Source: Actinomyces marseillensis (GTDB lineage: Bacteria; Actinomycetota; Actinomycetes; Actinomycetales; Actinomycetaceae). Taken from it: 49,676 bases of DNA. Each line of letters starts with the position of its first letter. Within the stretch, counting starts at the first letter, position 1. The stretch lies in the NCBI RefSeq assembly GCF_900155605.1, contig NZ_LT707420.1, positions 522,023-571,698 on the forward strand, given 5' to 3'. The position numbers and the translations under genes were made by a program. Below the pieces are notes generated by a model. That model did not search any database, had not been told where the DNA came from, and was given only the letters and a program-made list of their open reading frames with translations. Positions 48,406 through 49,676 of the stretch are shown here, piece by piece.

Positions 48406-48882
48406 TTACTTCACCAATTCGAGGGTCGTTTGGCCGATTCGGACGATATCTCCCACGTTCAATTCCCGAGGCGACGTCAGTCTTTCGTCGTCCACGAAAG
48501 TTCCGTTTCGGGAACCAAGGTCTTCGATCCACCAACGTCCGTCAGCGGGGGTCAGACGCGCGTGTTGGGAAGATGCGTACTCGTCCTCCAAAACCAGTGT
48601 TGATGAAGGTGAACGTCCAATGACGATCTGAGTGCTTCCGAGGGGAATGATCGTGCCCACAAGCGGGCCACCGGTGAGGAGAAGATTTCGCGGCTCGGAA
48701 GTATGTGTTGAACGCCGAGATTCGCGACGCTTGCGATCCGCATCCTTGCGTCCTTTTCCGCGCGGGGTTACGACCGTGCCGAAGATATCGCGGCGCAGCG
48801 TTGAGACCGCTCCCAAAACGAGGAGCCACAAGAGAACAAGGTAGCCCAAGCGGAAAAGGGTGAAGGTGAGATCTGAAGTCAC
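48406..48882 (-). CDS. fhaB: FHA-domain protein FhaB
   Basis: A 158-residue protein with one N-terminal membrane helix (FRLGYLVLLWLLVLGAV), a basic linker (RGKGRKDADRKRRESRRSTH) and an FHA domain at 75-158: IVIGRSPSST, SSQHARLTPADGRWW, DLGSRNGTFVDD. FHA domains bind phosphothreonine; FhaB (FipA) links PknB signalling to wall synthesis and division. GTG 48882 overlaps the fhaA stop. Confidence 0.94.
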   Translation of the reverse strand: MTSDLTFTLFRLGYLVLLWLLVLGAVSTLRRDIFGTVVTPRGKGRKDADRKRRESRRSTHTSEPRNLLLTGGPLVGTIIPLGSTQIVIGRSPSSTLVLEDEYASSQHARLTPADGRWWIEDLGSRNGTFVDDERLTSPRELNVGDIVRIGQTTLELVK

Positions 48883-49580
48883 TGGGCATCCTCACTTTGC
48901 GGGTGCGTCCAGAACAGGATTCGGGTGCGTCCGATGGTGATCTGGTTTCCGTCCAAAAGGGTCGCTGCATCAATGCGGTGGCCTTCAACGAAAGTACCAT
49001 TTGTTGAACCCAAATCGGTAGCAATCACGCCGGTCGGAGTAATACGAAGTTCCAGGTGACGGCGCGAAACGCCCGAGTCTGCAACGGTGATGTCGGCCTC
49101 GGCTCCGCGGCCAATGACAGTGACGGGTTCGGTGAGGAGCCACTTCTGGCCGTCGATGTCGAGGATGGGGTGCTCGGGGGAGGGCGACGAGGCCGTGGCC
49201 GGGGCGGCGGCGCCTCGTTCGTTGCGTGCTTCCACTTGGAGCTGGCCGGTGAATTCCTCCGAGTCGCGCGTGAAATCAATGGAGATCGGGCCTAGAAGAG
49301 CGTAGCCCTGAGAGGCCGCGTGATCGGTTACCTGTTGGGCAAATTCGCCGGCGAGGATGTCGAGGTCACCCAGTGCGTCCATATCGGAGGGTGCCATGCG
49401 GATGAGGAAGTGGTTGGGGGCTATCGCGCGGTCGGTGGAGAGTTCTTGGACGTGGTCTTCCATGGAGCGCTTGAGCGCCGAGGTGATATCAACTGCTTTG
49501 ATTCCCGAACGGAAAACACGCGAGAAGGCACCGTTTACACCGCGCTCTACCGCGCTTTCAAAACGGTCGAAAATACTCAT
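48879..49580 (-). CDS. fhaA: FHA-domain protein FhaA with DUF3662
   Basis: A 233-residue protein: DUF3662 at about 1-115 (MSIFDRFESAVERGVNGAFS, VDITSALKRSMEDHV, PNHFLIRMAPSDMD) and a C-terminal FHA domain (VIGRGAEADI, SRRHLELRI, DLGSTNGTFVEG). It is much shorter than mycobacterial FhaA (about 527) because the Pro/Gln-rich linker is only some 25 residues. It binds PknB and MviN-type partners in mycobacteria. First gene of the operon. Confidence 0.94.
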   Translation of the reverse strand: MSIFDRFESAVERGVNGAFSRVFRSGIKAVDITSALKRSMEDHVQELSTDRAIAPNHFLIRMAPSDMDALGDLDILAGEFAQQVTDHAASQGYALLGPISIDFTRDSEEFTGQLQVEARNERGAAAPATASSPSPEHPILDIDGQKWLLTEPVTVIGRGAEADITVADSGVSRRHLELRITPTGVIATDLGSTNGTFVEGHRIDAATLLDGNQITIGRTRILFWTHPQSEDAQ

Positions 49581-49676
49581 GCAGACTGTTCCTTGTTCGG
49601 TATCTAACCTTGCGTGCAGGCCCTAACCCGAGGGATTCGACAGACCTACTGACAGTATTTTACAGTTTCGTCCCAA
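49581..49676 (-). promoter_or_regulatory. Upstream region of the fha-pkn operon
   Basis: The minus strand reads toward fhaA. A TAAAAT box lies at 49662-49657 and would leave a 5' leader of about 70 bases; its -35 box would lie just outside the window. No tRNA or other gene is visible here. Confidence 0.35.

Noticed and set aside
49581-49676. tRNA gene upstream of fhaA
   Set aside because: A tRNA lies near this operon in some actinobacteria, but no T-loop or acceptor-stem pattern is visible here.

Overview
The window looks like part of the chromosome of a moderately GC-rich actinobacterium. It most resembles the family Actinomycetaceae (oral Actinomyces/Schaalia type). The main evidence is the right end, where the cell-wall and division block fhaA-fhaB-pstP-rodA-pbpA-pknA-pknB keeps its mycobacterial order. 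Beside it lie the usual actinobacterial neighbours: ppiA, a B-box rhomboid, crgA, a DUF881 protein and a class E sortase. Many GTG starts, ATGA-type gene overlaps, some leaderless genes and long GC-rich hairpins between genes fit the same group. The genus is an inference; no rRNA or other marker is present.

Layout. 1-5200: a minus-strand operon (GntR regulator, ECF S component, EcfT, two EcfA ATPases, a BtpA/SgcQ TIM barrel and an AllA-like cupin cut by the window edge), probably a vitamin- or nucleoside-type uptake and salvage system. 5300-8750: a small lipoprotein, a nitroreductase, an orphan protein, nucleoside diphosphate kinase and a YbaK-type deacylase. 8746-12425: a molybdenum/nitrate respiration locus with a deletion scar. 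The 3' ends of mobA (minus) and narG (plus) are joined head to head, while narH, narJ and narI are intact. 12600-13290: an AT-rich island with a Firmicutes-like SemiSWEET gene. 13301-17007: a cysteine-containing HTH regulator, an HTH-Mop regulator, ModA and a fused ModB-ModC. 17010-23095: two small membrane proteins, a heterodimeric ABC exporter and an alpha/beta hydrolase. 23162-25802: a polar amino-acid ABC importer. 26030-29306: a repeat-rich small protein, then a TetR regulator divergent from a rare fusion of a CrtI/retinol-saturase-like flavoprotein with a ferredoxin-reductase-like module. 29320-32640: an operon of a divergent SAH-hydrolase homologue, an SAH/5'-deoxyadenosine-type deaminase and a DUF985 cupin. 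32769-37822: membrane proteins, a HAD phosphatase, PpiA, rhomboid and a DUF364-like protein. 37823-38305: a noncoding stretch with a dense cluster of DnaA-box-like nonamers. 38306-49580: CrgA, DUF881, sortase E, a 50-residue membrane protein and the pkn/pbp/rodA/pstP/fha operon.

How the parts fit. Molybdate uptake (ModABC), its regulators and mobA once served the nitrate reductase; without the NarG catalytic subunit that respiration should be dead in this strain. The SAH pair suggests methyl-cycle recycling through S-inosylhomocysteine. The right-hand block controls peptidoglycan synthesis and division by Ser/Thr phosphorylation. The least described items are the CrtI-reductase fusion under its own TetR operator, the ECF/BtpA/AllA operon and the DnaA-box cluster away from any dnaA gene.
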